DNA from: Hymenobacter caeli
GTDB taxonomy: Bacteria > Bacteroidota > Bacteroidia > Cytophagales > Hymenobacteraceae
DNA: 64,000 bases
NCBI RefSeq assembly: GCF_013294115.1
Contig: NZ_JABSNP010000004.1
Location: 248,001 to 312,000 of the forward strand
Reading direction: 5' to 3'
Both the position numbers and the translations under genes were made by a program. Positions 17,974 to 26,382 of the stretch are shown here, piece by piece. The notes beneath the pieces are model-generated. The model worked only from the letters and a program-made list of their open reading frames with translations, was not told the DNA's origin and did no database searches. Positions within the stretch are counted from its first letter, which is position 1; each line of letters starts with the position of its first letter.

Positions 17974-18077
17974 TTTTTGGTGCTTGGTGCACAGTGCTTG
18001 GTGCTTGGCAAATATGTCGAGATGAGTGCAGTTGCTAAAAACCAGGCACCGGGCACCACGCACCAAGCACCAAAAAA
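17974..18077. repeat. Intergenic inverted repeat built from GGTGCTTGGTGC words
   Basis: The left arm 17974-18008 contains GGTGCTTGGTGC twice. The right arm 18041-18077 is its approximate reverse complement (about 6 mismatches in 35) and ends in seven A. The arms enclose a 32-nt loop. The element begins at the first base after the glmM stop codon and ends at the last base before the desulfurase ATG, so it fills the whole gap. One of a set of such elements in this window. Confidence 0.85.
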
Positions 18078-19220
18078 ATGCACGCTTACTTCGACAACGC
18101 CGCCACCACGCCCCTCGACCCGGAAGTACTGGAGGCGATGATGCCTTTTCTGAGCCAGCACTACGGCAACCCCAGCAGCTTGCACGGGCCGGGCCGCCAG
18201 GTGCGGGCGGCGCTCGAAAACGCCCGCAAAACGGTGGCCCACCTGCTCGGGGCCGCCCCGGCCGAAATTGCCTTCACCAGTGGCGGCACCGAAGCCGACA
18301 ACGCGGCCATTTTTGGCAGCGTGCGGGCCCTGGGGCTGCGCCACGCCGTCACGTCGCCGCTCGAGCACCACGCCGTGCTGCACCCCGTGCAGGCCCTGGC
18401 CAAGGCCGGCACCGTGGCCCTGAGCTACGTGCGCCACGATGCCCAGGGCCGCCTCGACCTGGCCCACCTCGACGAGCTGCTGGCCACCAACCCGCGCACC
18501 CTCGTGAGCCTGATGCACGGCAACAACGAAATCGGTAACCTGAACGACATCGAAGCCATCGGGGCCCTGTGCGCCCGGCACAATGCCATTTTTCATACCG
18601 ATACGGTGCAGACGATGGGCCACTACCGACACGACGTGCGGGCCTTGCAAAACCATTTTTTGGTGGGCGCGGCGCACAAGTTCCACGGACCCAAGGGAGT
18701 AGGGTTTCTATACACCCGGCCGGGCACGGCGGTGGAGCCGTTCATGCACGGTGGCTCGCAGGAGCGCAACGTGCGGGCGGGCACCGAAAACGTGTACGGC
18801 ATTGTGGGCCTGGCCAAGGCCCTGGAAATTGCCTACCGCGACATGGCCGCCCACCGCGCCCACGTGCAAGGGCTGAAGGACCGCTTCATCGGCCAGCTGC
18901 GGGCCCGGGTGGCCGACGTGCAGTTCAACGGCTGCTCGGCCGATGCCGACCAGAGCCTGTACACCGTGCTCAGCGTGAGCTTGCCGCCGTCGGCCATCAG
19001 TGAAATGCTGCTGTTTAATCTAGATATCAGCAAGATAGCGGCGTCGGGCGGCTCGGCTTGCACCAGCGGGGCCCAAGCTGGCTCGCATGTGCTGGAGGCC
19101 CTGGGCGGCGACGCCGACCGGGCCACGGTGCGCTTCTCGCTAAGTAAAATGAATACTGCGGAAGAGGTGGACTACGCCGTGGCGCAGCTGGCCAAACTCT
19201 ACCAGCCGGTAGCCGCTTAG
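18078..19220 (+). CDS. Cysteine desulfurase, NifS/IscS class
   Basis: A pyridoxal-phosphate enzyme that removes sulfur from cysteine for Fe-S clusters or tRNA thiolation. The 380 residues include the N-terminal YFDNAATTPLDPEVLEAM, cofactor-contacting HGNNEIGN, the PLP lysine Lys201 in GAAHKFHGPKG, and the catalytic Cys328 in GGSACTSG, the short loop seen in NifS/IscS-type (group I) enzymes. No iscU, sufBCD or thiI is adjacent, so its acceptor is not evident. It begins directly at the end of an inverted repeat and converges on the membrane gene at 19224 with only 3 bp between stops. Confidence 0.94.
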   Translation: MHAYFDNAATTPLDPEVLEAMMPFLSQHYGNPSSLHGPGRQVRAALENARKTVAHLLGAAPAEIAFTSGGTEADNAAIFGSVRALGLRHAVTSPLEHHAVLHPVQALAKAGTVALSYVRHDAQGRLDLAHLDELLATNPRTLVSLMHGNNEIGNLNDIEAIGALCARHNAIFHTDTVQTMGHYRHDVRALQNHFLVGAAHKFHGPKGVGFLYTRPGTAVEPFMHGGSQERNVRAGTENVYGIVGLAKALEIAYRDMAAHRAHVQGLKDRFIGQLRARVADVQFNGCSADADQSLYTVLSVSLPPSAISEMLLFNLDISKIAASGGSACTSGAQAGSHVLEALGGDADRATVRFSLSKMNTAEEVDYAVAQLAKLYQPVAA

Positions 19221-19223
19221 CGC

Positions 19224-20411
19224 TTAAAACTGCCCGGTGGCCCCGCCACCGCCCGAATCGCCCCCACCGAATTGAAACCCGGCCGCCGGGACCTGACCTG
19301 GTACATTGTATTGAGCCACGACGAGCGACTCCAGGTTGAAGAGCGGGACGGCTTCGTCGTCGGCGGCCGCGGTGAGGCCGTGGCGCGGGGTGCCTAGGTA
19401 ACGGAGCGCGGCCGCCGCGACGGCCAGCAGCAGGGCCCCAGCCAGCGCGGCGGCCACGGCCGGGGGCAGCAGGGCGCGGTAGTAACGCAGCGTGAACACG
19501 GAAAAAGCCACGGCCAGCAGCCCCATTATCAATACCAGACGGTCGTGGCGGCGCAGGCCGTAGTACAAATAGGCCAGCGGTATGAGGGCAGTGAGGGCGT
19601 AGAAAAGCGGGGCGAAGGGAATTTGCGGGGCGAAGGGCAAGTGGCTTAGCGCGGCGTTGCCCTCGCGCACCACCAAGTAGTTGCCGCCCAGGTAAAAGGT
19701 GGCCAATGCCAGTGCCTTCACGGTTTGCCGGCAGGTGCGGTAATAGAAATAGTGCGGGCCCCGGGCCAGGCGGTGCACCACGGCCGCGGCCCCGGCCGCA
19801 AACAGCATCGCCACGAACGGGAGCAGGGCCGGGCCGGCCGCCGTTTGCAGGGCCAGGTTGGCGGCCAGCGCCAGGGCAGCCGCAAAAACCAGGGCGGCGG
19901 CCAGCAGGTCGGCGTAGCGCACGGTGGCCGCGCCCAGCACCGCTATTCCGTAAAGTAGGAACGGTGCCAGCCGGGGCCCGGCCAGCGTACCAGCCCCGCC
20001 CACCGCCAGCTGGGCTTGCACGCCCAAGCCCAGCAAGGCCAGCACGGCGGCGTACAAAATGGCGTTGTCGTAGCCCGCGTGGTAGGGCCGCGAGCTGGTA
20101 ATAATTAGCTCCAGCACCAACAAAAACCCTGCTGCCAGCAGCAATAGCCACGCCGTCAGGCCCGCGTCGGAGTAAGAAGAGTTCAGCAGGGGCAGGGCAC
20201 AAAAGGCGGCGGCGGCCGCGCAGCCCAGCACCGTGAAGAAAAATAGCACGGCCCGCAGCAGCCAGGCCGGTTGGTAACAGTCGAGCGGGTAAGCGGCGTC
20301 GATGGCCGCGTGTTGGCCGTCGACCAGCAAGCCCTGGCGCTGCCAGCGGGTGGCGGCGGCGCGGACGGCCGCGTGCAGGGCCCAGGCGGGGTTATAGGCT
20401 TGGAGGCGCAT
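19224..20411 (-). CDS. Polytopic membrane protein with Gly-rich C-terminal tail, unknown function
   Basis: A 395-residue protein. A soluble N-terminal segment of about 65 residues (MRLQAYNPAWALHAAVRAAA) is followed by about ten hydrophobic helices (70-340), rich in Ala and Leu. The C-terminus is a soluble tail ending FGGGDSGGGGATGQF, reminiscent of the GGG-x-GGGGASG tails of DUF2207 and TPM-domain membrane proteins. I do not recognise the family. Its start lies 1 bp after the stop of the upstream DUF2157 gene, so the two are almost certainly co-translated and functionally paired. Confidence 0.75.
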   Translation of the reverse strand: MRLQAYNPAWALHAAVRAAATRWQRQGLLVDGQHAAIDAAYPLDCYQPAWLLRAVLFFFTVLGCAAAAAFCALPLLNSSYSDAGLTAWLLLLAAGFLLVLELIITSSRPYHAGYDNAILYAAVLALLGLGVQAQLAVGGAGTLAGPRLAPFLLYGIAVLGAATVRYADLLAAALVFAAALALAANLALQTAAGPALLPFVAMLFAAGAAAVVHRLARGPHYFYYRTCRQTVKALALATFYLGGNYLVVREGNAALSHLPFAPQIPFAPLFYALTALIPLAYLYYGLRRHDRLVLIMGLLAVAFSVFTLRYYRALLPPAVAAALAGALLLAVAAAALRYLGTPRHGLTAAADDEAVPLFNLESLVVAQYNVPGQVPAAGFQFGGGDSGGGGATGQF

Positions 20412-20412
20412 G

Positions 20413-21405
20413 TCAGCGGCGGGGAACGATGCGCAAAATGCGCTTCATGTTGACGAGAAACACCACCACGCCGGCCGCGGTGAGGGGGAAGTAAAGCAGG
20501 CCCAGCGCTACGCCATCGATGAAGCCCAGCACTTCAAAGCAGAGGTAGGAGAACGCCACGTAGCCGAACACCGCGCCCATCAGCAGGAACAGGTACGACT
20601 GCGTGCGCCGCGCGTACCAGGCCAGCCCAGCGCAGGTGGCCAGCAGCACCGGCAGCGCCACCCAGCGCGGCACGCCGGTTTGGGCCGGGCCCAGAAACAA
20701 GGCTGCCGTGAGGGCCACCAGGGCCAGGTTGCCGCCCAGCGAAAGGTAGGCAAACGCGAAGTGGCGCTTGTGGTTGGTCAGGTCCGACCACAGGCCCAGG
20801 CCCCCCAGGCCCAGGCCCAGCACGGCCGCCGGGCCGCTGAGGGTGGCGTAATCGTTCTGGGCATAGGCCGCCAGCGGGGCAATGCTCACGCCCACCCACG
20901 AGGCCAGCGCCGTGACGGCCATCGACAGCACGCCCCGGTGGTCGAACCCGTAGGCAATGCCGAAAAACAGGGCCGTGGGCAGCGCCGCCGCCAGCCCAAA
21001 GCGGGTGCCAAACAGCTGGTACTGGGCCTGCAAGTAGCCCTCCAGCACCAAAAACAGCAGGCAGCCCAGCAGCAGCAGGTACTCGGGCAACAGGCCCGGG
21101 CTGGGGGCCACGCCCCAGGTAAATGCCGGCCGGTGCCGGGCCGCGTAGGCCAGGCAGGCGGCCATCAGCGCCGCGATGCCCGCCACCACCACGCCGTGCC
21201 CGATGCGCTCGATGTTCTGGTAGATGAGCACCCCCAGGCCCCCGCTCAGCAGCGTAATGCCGAGGTAGAGCAAGGCCCGCAGCTCGTAGTGCAGCGAAAA
21301 CGGCCGCTGGCGCTCGTAGGCGGCCAGGGCGGCGGCTTGTGCGGGGGGCAGCAGGCCCCGGGCTTCGAGGTCGGCGAGCAGGCGGTCGGCAAAAGTGGGG
21401 GGCAT
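20413..21405 (-). CDS. DUF2157 domain-containing membrane protein
   Basis: A 330-residue protein from the ATG at 21405; the longer open frame runs into GC-rich intergenic DNA and is rejected. The soluble N-terminal part, FADRLLADLEARGLLPPAQAAALAAYERQ, resembles the DUF2157 head domain. It leads to SLHYELRALLYLGITLLSGGLGVLIYQNIERIGH, and then about nine further helices. It ends in a basic stretch, FLVNMKRILRIVPRR. DUF2157 proteins are uncharacterised integral membrane proteins. It forms a two-gene unit with the 395-residue protein downstream. Confidence 0.8.
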   Translation of the reverse strand: MPPTFADRLLADLEARGLLPPAQAAALAAYERQRPFSLHYELRALLYLGITLLSGGLGVLIYQNIERIGHGVVVAGIAALMAACLAYAARHRPAFTWGVAPSPGLLPEYLLLLGCLLFLVLEGYLQAQYQLFGTRFGLAAALPTALFFGIAYGFDHRGVLSMAVTALASWVGVSIAPLAAYAQNDYATLSGPAAVLGLGLGGLGLWSDLTNHKRHFAFAYLSLGGNLALVALTAALFLGPAQTGVPRWVALPVLLATCAGLAWYARRTQSYLFLLMGAVFGYVAFSYLCFEVLGFIDGVALGLLYFPLTAAGVVVFLVNMKRILRIVPRR

Positions 21406-21586
21406 GGCGGGGCGGCAGGGCAGCGGGCCAGGTGTGCGGACCGGCGGACTACCGGGCAATATAGAGCTATATGCGGATTGGGGGCGGCCAAGCGCCACCC
21501 CCGGGGCCCGCAACGACCCAGTTGCCGCCGCCGCGGTGGCCCCGGGGCGGCCGCAGGGCTGCACCGGGCCAACCCGCGCCGGCTGG

Positions 21587-21620
21587 TTTGCGTTTTGGTG
21601 CGTTCAAGGCGGTACCCTCA
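21587..21620 (+). promoter_or_regulatory. Possible promoter for the 193-residue membrane gene
   Basis: TTTG at 21587-21590 is followed after 22 nt by TACCCTCA (21613-21620), a partial match to TAnnTTTG. It lies 22 nt before the GTG at 21642 and supports that start. Weak evidence only. Confidence 0.3.
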
Positions 21621-21641
21621 CCCCTCGCCCCCTGCGCACCC

Positions 21642-22223
21642 GTGGCCGAAATTCGTATTCAACGCAAAAAACCTTCGCTGAGCCCCTGGGTGCTGGTGGC
21701 CCTGGCGGCCCTGGCCCTCACGCTGGGGGCCTACTGGTACCTGCGCCCCGCGCCCGCCGACGAGCCCGCCCTGCCCGCCACCACGGCCGTGCCCGACGCC
21801 GCGCCCGGCGTGCCCGCCGATTCGCTTGCGGCTGCCCCGGCCGTGGCCCCCGATTCGAGCAGCACCCGGGGCCGCCTGCTGGGGCTGGTGGCGCAGCTCT
21901 CGGACCTGGCCGACCGGCCCGACCTGCGCGACGACGCCACCGTGCGCGAGCAGCGCGACAACCTCACCAGCGCCACCGCCCGCCTCGCCGACGGCGAGAC
22001 ACGGGCCAGCCTGCGCCCCGGCCTGGTGGCCGCCGCCAACCTGCTCCGCGCCGTGCAGCAAAAAGCCTACCCGGCCCTGGACGAGCAGGCGGCCCGCCTG
22101 GTGCAGCAAGCCGGCCAGCTCTCCGGCCGCGACGGCACCGCCGCCGAGCAGCAGCAAACCCACCAGTTTTTGCACGCCGCCGCCGCGCTGCTGCAAGCCG
22201 AAAACGTGCCCCCGACCGCCTGA
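21642..22223 (+). CDS. Single-pass membrane-anchored helical protein, unknown function
   Basis: The frame is open from 21471, but the region before 21642 encodes only Pro/Gly/Arg-rich sequence. The GTG at 21642 gives a sensible 193-residue protein: a basic head (IRIQRKKPSLSPW), one membrane helix (about residues 13-33, VLVALAALALTLGAYWYL), a Pro/Ala linker, and a helical Ala/Gln/Arg-rich domain (about 75-190) with LGLVAQLSDLADRPDLRDDATVREQRDNL. No family recognised. The start is uncertain. It is followed after 12 bp by the PRC-barrel gene, suggesting an operon. Confidence 0.6.
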   Translation: MAEIRIQRKKPSLSPWVLVALAALALTLGAYWYLRPAPADEPALPATTAVPDAAPGVPADSLAAAPAVAPDSSSTRGRLLGLVAQLSDLADRPDLRDDATVREQRDNLTSATARLADGETRASLRPGLVAAANLLRAVQQKAYPALDEQAARLVQQAGQLSGRDGTAAEQQQTHQFLHAAAALLQAENVPPTA

Positions 22224-22235
22224 TAACCCGCCTGT

Positions 22236-22601
22236 ATGGAACCCGCTGCCAACCTGCGCCGCCTGCGCGACCTGCCCGATTTTGAAGTCGCCGACGGCCA
22301 CCCCGACGTGCGCGGCTGGGCGGTGCGCGGAGCCGCTGGCACGGTGTTGGGCACGGTGCAGGAGCTGCTCGTGGACCCAATTGCTCAGCAAGTGCGCTAC
22401 CTCGACGCCCAGCTGGACGCGCCCGCGCCCAAGCGCGTGCTGCTGCCCCTGCGCCTGGCTTCGCTCGACGCGGAGACCTCCAGCGTGTTCGTGCCCGCCC
22501 TCACCGAAGCCGCCGTGCTGGCCTACCCGGCCTACGCCGAAGAGCTGGTGACGCCCGCCTACACCGCAGGCTTGCGGCAAGCCCTGGGCGAGCCGCTGTA
22601 G
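22236..22601 (+). CDS. PRC-barrel domain protein
   Basis: A 121-residue cytosolic protein. Residues about 15-85 form a PRC-barrel: DFEVADGHPDVRGWAVRGAAGTVLGTVQELLVDPIAQQVRYLDAQL, then a strand KRVLLPLRLASLD. PRC-barrels occur in photosynthetic reaction centre H subunits and RimM-type RNA-processing proteins; stand-alone forms are often stress-related and of unknown role. The PAYAEELVTPAYTAGLRQALGE tail is common in the stand-alone type. It follows the membrane-anchored gene by 12 bp and ends at a shared terminator. Confidence 0.8.
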   Translation: MEPAANLRRLRDLPDFEVADGHPDVRGWAVRGAAGTVLGTVQELLVDPIAQQVRYLDAQLDAPAPKRVLLPLRLASLDAETSSVFVPALTEAAVLAYPAYAEELVTPAYTAGLRQALGEPL

Positions 22602-22628
22602 AGCCGCGCGCCGCGCCGGGCACACAAA

Positions 22629-22659
22629 AAAGGCCGCTCCTGCAAAGGAGCGGCCTTTC
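22629..22659. terminator. Bidirectional terminator after the PRC-barrel gene
   Basis: AAAGGCCGCTCCT and AGGAGCGGCCTTT form a 13-bp stem with a GCAA tetraloop between two convergent genes. A-rich and T-rich flanks are present on both sides. Confidence 0.88.
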
Positions 22660-22680
22660 TGATTCCGGCAAAAGCCGAAA

Positions 22681-22944
22681 CTATTTTTTCACCTCGGTCG
22701 TGGTGGTCGTGGTGGTGCCGGCGGCGGGGGCATCCATTTTGCCCGCGTTGTCCTTCATGGCATCGGCGGTGGCTTCGCCAGCTTTCTTGGTCGAATCGGC
22801 GGCGGCTTCCATGCCGGCGGCTTTGGCATCGGCCGAAGCCTCTACGGCGTCGCCTTCTTTCTTAACGGCTTCTTCTTGCTTGCCACCGCACGAGGTGAAC
22901 GAGAGGGAAGCAGCGGCCAGGGCGAGGAACAGTACGTTTTTCAT
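22681..22944 (-). CDS. Small lipoprotein, unknown function
   Basis: An 87-residue protein with a lipoprotein signal, MKNVLFLALAAASLSFTSCGGK, lipobox FTSC. The mature part is highly charged and Ala/Lys/Asp-rich (KKEGDAVEASADAKAAGMEA), predicted to be a single amphipathic helix, and ends in a Thr run followed by EVKK. Small Ala/Lys-rich lipoproteins of this kind are common in Hymenobacter-like genomes and have no known function. It is followed by a shared terminator and lies downstream of der on the same strand with a 123-bp gap. Confidence 0.75.
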   Translation of the reverse strand: MKNVLFLALAAASLSFTSCGGKQEEAVKKEGDAVEASADAKAAGMEAAADSTKKAGEATADAMKDNAGKMDAPAAGTTTTTTTEVKK

Positions 22945-23067
22945 CTTGAAAGAAAAGTTAGGTAAGGGTGAAATTGCGGTCTTTGAGGCCGGCGGCCGGG
23001 CAAAGGCCCTCCGCCAGATTCGCCGCTTTATACCCCACGGCCGAAAAGGTAACCTTCCCCGTAAAAA

Positions 23068-24390
23068 CTATTTTTTGCGGAACACGATGCCAATCGGCAC
23101 GCCCGTGAAGTCGAAGTGCTCGCGCATCCGGTTCTCGAGGTAGCGGGTGTAGTTCTCCTTCACGTACTGCGGCAGGTTGCAGAAAAAGGCAAACACTGGG
23201 TTGTGCGTGGGCAGCTGCGTGGCGTACTTGATGCGCACCAGCTTGCCCTTGATGGCGGGCGGCGGGTACTTGGCAATCTCCTCCAGCATCACGTCGTTGA
23301 GCTGCGAGGTCGGAATCTTGCGGCGCTTGTTCTCGAACACTTGCACGGCCGTTTCGATGGCCTTGTGCACCCGCTGCTTGGTAAGCACCGAGATGAACAC
23401 GATGGGCGGGTAGGCAATGGGGGCCAGCTTGGCGTAAATCTTCTCCTCGAACTCCTTCGTGGTGTTGGTTTCCTTGTTCTCCACCAGGTCCCACTTGTTC
23501 ACCAATATCACCACGCCCTTGCGGTTTTTGTCGGCCAGGGCGATGATGTTTACGTCCTGCGACTCGATGCCGCGGGTGGCGTCAATCAGCACCACGCACA
23601 CGTCGCACTCTTCCAGGGCCCTAAGGCTGCGCATGTTGGCGTAGAATTCGATGTCCTCGCTCACCTTGGCCTTGCGGCGCAGGCCGGCCGTGTCCACCAA
23701 AATGAAGTCGTGGCCGAACACGTTGTAGCGGGTCGAAATGGCGTCGCGCGTGGTGCCGGCAATGTCGGTCACGATGCTGCGCTCGGTGCCCAGCAGCAGG
23801 TTCACGAAGCTCGACTTGCCCACGTTGGGCCGGCCCACCACGGCAATTTTGGGGATGTCCGAATCGGGCTCCTCGATGCCGGCCTCCGGGAAGTGGCTCA
23901 CCACCTCGTCGAGCAGCTCGCCGGTGCCGTGGCCGTTGGCGCTGCTGATGGCGAAGATTTCGCCCTCGCCCATGCCCAGCGAATAAAACTCGCCGCTGCC
24001 GTGGGCCCGGGCGTTGGTATCGGCCTTGTTGGCCACCAGCAAAATAGGCTTCTTCTTCAAGTAGGGCCGCAGTACCTGGGCAAATTCCTCGTCCAGGCCA
24101 TGCACACCGTCCGCGGCGTCCACCATGAAGAGCACCACGTCGGCCTCGTCGATGGCCAGTTTCACCTGCTTGCGGATTTCGCCCTCGAAAATGTCGTCCG
24201 AGCCGTGCACGTAGCCGCCGGTGTCAATCACGGTGAAGTTCTTGCCAATCCAGTCGCCGTGGCCGTAGTGGCGGTCGCGCGTCACGCCGCTCTCGTTGTC
24301 CATGATGGCCTTGCGCTGGCCCACGAGGCGGTTGAAAAGGGTGGACTTGCCCACGTTGGGGCGGCCCACAATTGCAATGGTATTACTCAT
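23068..24390 (-). CDS. der: Ribosome-assembly GTPase Der (EngA)
   Basis: A tandem GTPase needed for 50S subunit maturation. The 440 residues hold two complete G domains: the first with GRPNVGKSTLFNRL (residues 9-22), DTGGYV and NKAD, the second with GRPNVGKSSFVNLL (about 185-198), DTAGLRRKAKV and NKWD. A C-terminal KH-like domain ends VRIKYATQLPTHNPVFAFFCNLP and FRKK. Length and domain order are standard. It lies downstream of era, a second ribosome-assembly GTPase, with an inverted repeat between them. Confidence 0.97.
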   Translation of the reverse strand: MSNTIAIVGRPNVGKSTLFNRLVGQRKAIMDNESGVTRDRHYGHGDWIGKNFTVIDTGGYVHGSDDIFEGEIRKQVKLAIDEADVVLFMVDAADGVHGLDEEFAQVLRPYLKKKPILLVANKADTNARAHGSGEFYSLGMGEGEIFAISSANGHGTGELLDEVVSHFPEAGIEEPDSDIPKIAVVGRPNVGKSSFVNLLLGTERSIVTDIAGTTRDAISTRYNVFGHDFILVDTAGLRRKAKVSEDIEFYANMRSLRALEECDVCVVLIDATRGIESQDVNIIALADKNRKGVVILVNKWDLVENKETNTTKEFEEKIYAKLAPIAYPPIVFISVLTKQRVHKAIETAVQVFENKRRKIPTSQLNDVMLEEIAKYPPPAIKGKLVRIKYATQLPTHNPVFAFFCNLPQYVKENYTRYLENRMREHFDFTGVPIGIVFRKK

Positions 24391-24474
24391 GTTGCGTAGC
24401 CCCAGCCGCCGGCCCGACCTAGATTCGGCAGTGCCCGGGGTTGTTTAGTTAAGAATGGTCGGAGGTTTTATTCA

Positions 24475-24575
24475 GTTAACATTTATCATTTAACACGCAG
24501 ACGGCAATGTCTATACCGAGCCAGTAGCGTCAGCAGGAACGGCTGTTAAATGTTAATTGCTAAATGTTAAATGAC
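24475..24575. repeat. Intergenic inverted repeat of TTAAATGTTAA words
   Basis: The left arm 24475-24494 (GTTAACATTTATCATTTAAC) pairs imperfectly with the right arm 24544-24575, which contains the TTAAATG word three times. The loop is about 50 nt. The right arm abuts the era stop codon (24576). Both flanking genes are on the minus strand. The element is much more AT-rich than the genome. Confidence 0.75.
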
Positions 24576-25472
24576 TTACTGGTACCCGAACCGGCTCAGG
24601 GCTTTGGGGTCGGTGCGCCAGTTCTCGTTCACTTTTACGTGCAGTTCGAGGAAGACCTTTTTGGCGAAAAACTTCTCCATGTCTTCGCGGGCCCAGGTGC
24701 CCACTTTCTTCAGGGCCTCGCCGCCCTTGCCGATGACGATGCCCTTCTGGCTGGCTCGCTCCACGTAGATGACGCCGCGCATGTGGATGATGGTGTCTTC
24801 CTCCTTGAACTCCTCGACGGTGACCTCGCAGCTGTAGGGAATCTCCTTTTTGTAGAGCTTAAAGATTTTCTCGCGCACCATTTCGGCGGCGAAGAAGCGC
24901 TCCGGCTTGTCGGTCAGCTCGTCTTTGGGGTAGTACTCGGGGTGGACGGGCAGCTTTTCGAGCACCGACTCCAGCACCCGCTCGGTGCCGAAGGCGTTGA
25001 GGGCCGAGATGGGCAGCACCTCGGCGGCGTTGGGCAGCTGCTCCTGCCAGTAGGCCAGCTTGGCCTCCACGGCGGCCTGGTCGGCCTGGTCTATTTTGTT
25101 GACGAGCAGAATGATGGGCGTGTCCACCATTTTGCGCAGGCGCTCCACCACGGGCTCCTCGTCGTACTTCTCGTAAATGTCCGTCACGAACAACACCACG
25201 TCGGCGTCTTCCAGCGACGAGTACACGAACGCCATCATGGCGTTGTGCAGCTCGTACTTGGGCTGAATGATGCCCGGCGTGTCGGAGTAAATAAGCTGAA
25301 AATCGGGCCCGTTGAGGATGCCAAGAATGCGGTGGCGGGTGGTCTGGGCCTTGCTGGTGACGATGCTCAGCCGCTCGCCCACCAGCGCGTTCATCAGCGT
25401 GGACTTGCCCACGTTGGGCTTACCGATGATGCTTACAAAGCCGGCCCGGTGGGGCTTAAGTTCGGGATTCAC
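24576..25472 (-). CDS. era: GTPase Era
   Basis: Binds 16S rRNA and couples 30S maturation to growth. The GTG at 25472 gives 298 residues, the family length, with RAGFVSIIGKPNVGKSTLMNALVGE at the N-terminus. The longer frame adds 41 residues of non-conserved sequence. The G motifs are GKPNVGKST, SKAQTTRHRILGI (switch I), DTPGII and NKID. The C-terminal KH domain carries VYVERASQKGIVIGKGGEALKKVGTWAREDMEKFF. It is the first gene of the era-der pair. Confidence 0.95.
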   Translation of the reverse strand: MNPELKPHRAGFVSIIGKPNVGKSTLMNALVGERLSIVTSKAQTTRHRILGILNGPDFQLIYSDTPGIIQPKYELHNAMMAFVYSSLEDADVVLFVTDIYEKYDEEPVVERLRKMVDTPIILLVNKIDQADQAAVEAKLAYWQEQLPNAAEVLPISALNAFGTERVLESVLEKLPVHPEYYPKDELTDKPERFFAAEMVREKIFKLYKKEIPYSCEVTVEEFKEEDTIIHMRGVIYVERASQKGIVIGKGGEALKKVGTWAREDMEKFFAKKVFLELHVKVNENWRTDPKALSRFGYQ

Positions 25473-25639
25473 AGAGGGATAGATTTGATAATGAGGGCGC
25501 AAAGGTACGGCTTGCGCGGCGCAAATGCTACGGGCCCCCAAAGTAACCGGCTGGTAAACGCCCGGGCGAACGTGCCGAATTTCGCTTTTGGTCAATCCAA
25601 TTTTCGGGAATCGTCAGCGAGGCCGGTGGGGCGGGCCCG

Positions 25640-25647
25640 GACCTTTG
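25640..25647 (+). promoter_or_regulatory. Probable -7 element for the 228-residue membrane gene
   Basis: GACCTTTG matches TAnnTTTG at seven of eight positions, 48 nt before the ATG at 25696. It lies in the divergent gap with era. A -33 box is not evident. Confidence 0.35.
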
Positions 25648-25695
25648 TCCTGTTCTCCCACAGCACGTTTCCTTCCACTCTTTTCCTCAAGCCCT

Positions 25696-26382
25696 ATGTT
25701 TCTCGGACATTTCGGCGTCGGTTTCGGCGCTAAAACCCTGCAACCCCGCGTGTCGCTGGGCACGCTGTTCCTGGCCGCCCAACTCGCCGATTTGGTGTGG
25801 CCCACGCTGCTGCTCTTGGGCGTGGAGCGGGTGCGTATCGTGCCGCACTTCACGGCCACCAACGCGTTTGATTTCGTGTACTATCCCTTCACGCACAGCT
25901 TGGTGGGTGAACTGGTAGCGGGCCTGTTGCTGGGATTGGCCTACTGGCTGCTGCGGCGCAACGCCGGCGGGGCCTTGCTGGTGGGCCTGCTGGTGCCCAG
26001 CCACTGGCTGCTCGATTTGGTGGTGCACGTGCCCGATCTGCCGCTGTACCCGGGGGCCTCGCCGCTGCTGGGCCTGGGCATGTGGAACCACTTGGTGGCC
26101 ACGCAGGTGATAGAATTTGCGCTGCTGGGCCTCGGCTTGTGGCTGTACATGCGGCGCACCCGGGCCCGCAACGGTGCCGGCCGCTACGGCTTGCTGGTGC
26201 TGGTGGTGTTGCTGGCGCTGACGCACGTGGCCGGCCTGTTTAGCCCGGCGCCGGCCAGCGTGGGGGCCCTGGCTTGGGGCGCGCAGGTGCTGTGGCTGTT
26301 CGTGCCGCTGGCGTACTGGGTCGACCGCAACCGGGAGGTTACCGGCGAAACGCGCCCGGCGTCTGCCCCGTCCATTTCTTAA
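25696..26382 (+). CDS. Integral membrane protein, YdjM-like
   Basis: A 228-residue protein from the ATG at 25696. Six or so hydrophobic helices are interspersed with conserved-looking histidines and acids: GHFGVGFGAK at the N-terminus, FTHSLVGELVAG near residue 65, and SHWLLDLVVHVPDLPLYPG near 100-118. This layout resembles the YdjM family (PF04307), inner-membrane proteins with putative metal-dependent hydrolase motifs; that match is by eye. The C-terminus overlaps the convergent AraC gene by 44 bp. Function unknown. Confidence 0.7.
   Translation: MFLGHFGVGFGAKTLQPRVSLGTLFLAAQLADLVWPTLLLLGVERVRIVPHFTATNAFDFVYYPFTHSLVGELVAGLLLGLAYWLLRRNAGGALLVGLLVPSHWLLDLVVHVPDLPLYPGASPLLGLGMWNHLVATQVIEFALLGLGLWLYMRRTRARNGAGRYGLLVLVVLLALTHVAGLFSPAPASVGALAWGAQVLWLFVPLAYWVDRNREVTGETRPASAPSIS

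Noticed and set aside
20410..21681. 423-codon plus-strand ORF antisense to the DUF2157 gene
   Set aside because: Gln/Arg/Gly-rich shadow; the minus-strand frame has coherent membrane helices and a good start.
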